The notes under the pieces were generated by a model. The model had not been told where the DNA came from. It was given only the letters and a program-made list of their open reading frames with translations, and searched no databases. Made by a program: the position numbers and the translations under genes. A DNA stretch of 64,000 bases, taken from assembly GCA_937944105.1 (NCBI GenBank), contig CALDZP010000052.1, positions 1 to 64,000 on the forward strand, given 5' to 3'. The stretch is from an uncultured Ignavibacteria bacterium (GTDB lineage Bacteria; Bacteroidota; Ignavibacteria; Ch128b). Shown here in pieces: positions 60,461 to 64,000 of this stretch; position 1 is the first letter of the stretch; each line of letters begins with the position of its first letter.

Positions 60461-60873
60461 CTGTCATAATATCTCAAGTACCTAAAAGCATCCAAATTTA
60501 ATTCAAAGAAATATCCGCAAATTCTGCATTAAAATTTTAAATTTTCTTAAAAAATTTTTTGCCTTTAATTTTAAGTTTACTGAAAGCCCTTTATAATAAT
60601 TAATCATAGCACTAAGATCGATTAACCAATTCCAAGTTTTAATGTGGCTTTAGAAATATTATAATTTAATTTAAATCATTTACGCTTTTTTAAGCGCCCT
60701 GAATCAAAATTTAGATTTTTTTTAGTTAAAAAAATTTTGTTTAATTACGAGAAAGAATTACGAAAATGGTTTCGAGGTGCTTAATGATTTCAGTCAAAAA
60801 TATCACAAAATTTTTCCTCCTTCAGTGGAAAATTTTTAAAACTTTATATCAATAATTATTAGAGGTTAAAAAG
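60461..60873. other. AT-rich gap before the cas operon
   Basis: This 413-base stretch has no convincing ORF, tRNA or CRISPR repeat. It contains A/T runs and a weak 5-bp hairpin (CGCTT-TTTT-AAGCG at 60683-60696). It should hold the promoter of the cas operon. The ribosome site AGAGG is at 60861-60865, 8 bases before the cas6 ATG. Confidence 0.6.
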
Positions 60874-61611
60874 ATGCGAATAAGTATAAACTTTCTATTA
60901 AACAATAATTTTATTCCCAAAGATTATAGACGAGGATTTGCATCTTTTATAAAGAATGCACTTTCGATTACAAACAAAAAATTATTTGAGTTTTACTACG
61001 AGGGTAAATTCAAAATGAAACCTTTTACTTTTAGTGTTTATTTTCCCGATGGTTCAAAGTATCAAAATGATGGGTTTTTAGTTGGTAATAATGTAGTCAT
61101 GAAGTTTACAACAAATCAAATTGAATTGCTCACTACAGTAGTTAATGGTGTCCAAAACATTTCAAAACAACCATATCCATTTTTTAATAATGCATTAAAA
61201 CTAAATTTTATAAGGGTGCACCCATTAAAAAAAATTGATAGTTCAGAAATCAAATTCAAGACTATAAGTCCAATTCTTGTTACTAATAAAAATTGTCATG
61301 TTGATATCGATGGGAAGCAATATGATTTATACTTAGAACCTGGTGAAGATGGTTTTGATGAAGGCTTATATTTTTTAATTAAGGAGCAGGTAAGACAGTT
61401 ACTAAATTATGACAATTCCTTTCCACTGGAATATGAATTTCTTAAGGAATCTTTAAAAGTAGTTCCTGTCTGGCATTACAATCAATGGAATAAATCAATT
61501 AAAGGCGAAATAATTATAAAAAGCCATCCTGAAATTTTGCAACTTCTATATGACACTGGAATTGGAGCACGTAGAAGTCAAGGTTTCGGGATGCTGGAGG
61601 TGATCGAATGA
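60874..61611 (+). CDS. cas6: CRISPR-associated endoribonuclease Cas6
   Basis: This 245-residue protein has the RAMP features: an N-terminal strand-helix (YRRGFASFIKNALS), a middle PFTFSVYF segment and the C-terminal glycine-rich loop GIGARRSQGFGMLEVI. It would cut pre-crRNA in the repeat. No histidine occurs before residue 116, although most Cas6 proteins use a histidine near residue 35-45; here the corresponding part reads LFEFYYEGKFK, so a Tyr or Lys may act instead. It is the first gene of the operon, and cas8 overlaps its end by 4 bases (ATGA). Confidence 0.9.
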   Translation: MRISINFLLNNNFIPKDYRRGFASFIKNALSITNKKLFEFYYEGKFKMKPFTFSVYFPDGSKYQNDGFLVGNNVVMKFTTNQIELLTTVVNGVQNISKQPYPFFNNALKLNFIRVHPLKKIDSSEIKFKTISPILVTNKNCHVDIDGKQYDLYLEPGEDGFDEGLYFLIKEQVRQLLNYDNSFPLEYEFLKESLKVVPVWHYNQWNKSIKGEIIIKSHPEILQLLYDTGIGARRSQGFGMLEVIE

Positions 61612-62680
61612 TGAATGATAAAATAATTATTTATCCAGCAAGTTGGCTTTATAATGCAGGGGTTATAGGATTAATCTCCAGTTACCCAAGGTTTTTTACC
61701 TTCCAGGATGGAAGCGTTGAAATTAATAGAGGACTTTTCAATGATATTGATTTTGAATCAAATTATTTCAAAGACGGTAAAGTGATTAATCTAAAGGGTA
61801 AAAATGCTTATTACCCAAACTTTATTGATGTAAGAGGCGTTCAAATAGAAATATTCAAAGAATACATTACTTCATTTAATGAACTGGAAAATACCGGAAA
61901 TTGCCATGTTTGTTCAAGTCCTTATTACATTAAAAAAAATAAATATGAAGATCTTAAAAAGAAATATGCTAAAGCGAATGATTTCTTTTCAAAGATAAAG
62001 AATTTCGACATGGTTTTTAATAAGCTTCTTGGACCATCGAAATCAAAATTTCCTAATGGTTTCTGGAATACAAGTGAAAGTCTTGAAATTTGTCACCTTT
62101 GTAGTTTTGTTTTAATTCATCATCATTTAGTCTATGTTGATCTTTTCGACAATTCTCAAATATTTATAAATGCACCATCTTTCAAGCTAATGTTTGAATT
62201 GAATCGGATAGTGAAAGCACTTTCCGAATATGATGTAGTTGATAATCAAAAATCAAAAAGTAGAATTTTAGCAACTTCAATTATTGAATATGCAAGAAAA
62301 GTTCAAGCAAATTTTGGCAAATGGACCTCTATGAATATAGAAATAGTTATAAAATCTAAAGACAATATTGAATTTTTCTCTTTACCTTTTGATGTTATTA
62401 ATATTATTTCTGACCGTAACATAGCAACTTTGCTTAATGAAATTGGAGAGACAAATATTCTTGAGATTATACTTGATAAGAAATATACTGAATTAATCGA
62501 ACAAGCTTATAAAATATTAAGAATATGCCTAAAAAAACCAGAAGATATCACAAAAAATGATAACGACCTTATTAAAAATTTCTTGAAGCTTGAACAAAAT
62601 AAATCCAATCCAAAAGAATTTGCATATAAACTCTTAAAACTCTATTCACTTATCGAGGATAAACTAAAAGGAGTTACAAT

Positions 62681-62684
<4 letters not shown>
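61608..62684 (+). CDS. cas8: CRISPR-associated protein Cas8 (Cst1-like, CXXC-CXXC type)
   Basis: This 358-residue protein has the paired zinc-binding CXXC motifs of the Cst1/CXXC-CXXC family: C99-x-x-C102 (CHVCSSPYY) and C162-x-x-C165 (CHLCSF). It starts MMNDKIIIYPASWLYNAGVIGLI, as Cst1-type Cas8 proteins do. It is the large subunit of the type I-B Cascade and is expected to recognise the PAM. GGAGG sits 7 bases before the ATG at 61608. It is short for a Cas8, which matters for the next ORF. It overlaps the next gene by 4 bases. Confidence 0.85.

Positions 62685-64000
<1,316 letters not shown>

Noticed and set aside
60683-60696. Short hairpin CGCTT-TTTT-AAGCG as a terminator after the Ppx/GppA gene
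   Set aside because: The stem is only 5 bp, is more than 200 bases past the stop codon, and has no T tract after it.
60461-60873. Possible CRISPR leader or repeat remnant
   Set aside because: No direct repeat of about 28-37 bases is seen; only A/T runs.

Overview
The window is AT-rich bacterial DNA. It most probably comes from the Ignavibacteria or a close relative in the Bacteroidota/Chlorobiota assemblage. The main evidence is seven large secreted proteins that end in a type IX secretion system (T9SS) type A sorting domain with the NYPNPFNP-like signature common in that group. Almost everything is on the + strand in tightly packed, often overlapping genes. I saw no rRNA, tRNA, transposase or CRISPR array.

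Region 1 (1-14598) is an exopolysaccharide/O-antigen gene cluster. It holds an SLBB export protein (cut by the window edge), a Wzz-like chain-length protein, an O-antigen polymerase/ligase, a Wzx flippase, several GT2 and GT4 glycosyltransferases, a polyprenyl-phosphate sugar-1-phosphate transferase, a sugar aminotransferase, a polyprenol-phosphate-mannose-synthase-like GT, and an unusual GT2 fused to a degenerate sugar-transferase domain. Together these would assemble a lipid-linked repeat unit, flip it, polymerise it and export it. Region 2 (14600-20717) is mostly housekeeping: accA, an orphan membrane-anchored protein, a YbgC-like thioesterase, nadC, a PflA-like radical SAM protein and a second flippase. 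It ends with a convergent minus-strand class A beta-lactamase-like lipoprotein.

Region 3 (21001-49796) is about 29 kb of seven consecutive T9SS cargo genes: a 2,347-residue and a 2,716-residue multidomain protein, a subtilase, an M28 peptidase, an M1 aminopeptidase, an M14 carboxypeptidase and a BNR-repeat protein. Six share a module with two GWNL...GYW(L/V)K half-repeats. All seven share an ELPPxPP module, present three times in the giant protein. Strong hairpins sit after three of the genes. The set looks like an extracellular protein-degradation and adhesion system.

Region 4 (49793-60460) is housekeeping: fmt, a SpeD-SpeE fusion, two transsulfuration PLP enzymes, pgeF, a DMT transporter, folB, folK, a deoxynucleoside kinase, a small membrane protein, a GT9 glycosyltransferase and a Ppx/GppA-HD protein. 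Region 5 (60461-64000) is a 413-bp AT-rich gap followed by the start of a type I-B-like CRISPR-Cas operon: cas6, a CXXC-CXXC cas8 (Cst1-like), a small all-helical ORF and cas7 (Cst2/DevR-like, cut by the window end). The helical ORF between cas8 and cas7 and a cas6 without the usual N-terminal histidine are the least explained parts. No database search was run; all calls are from reading translated sequence.
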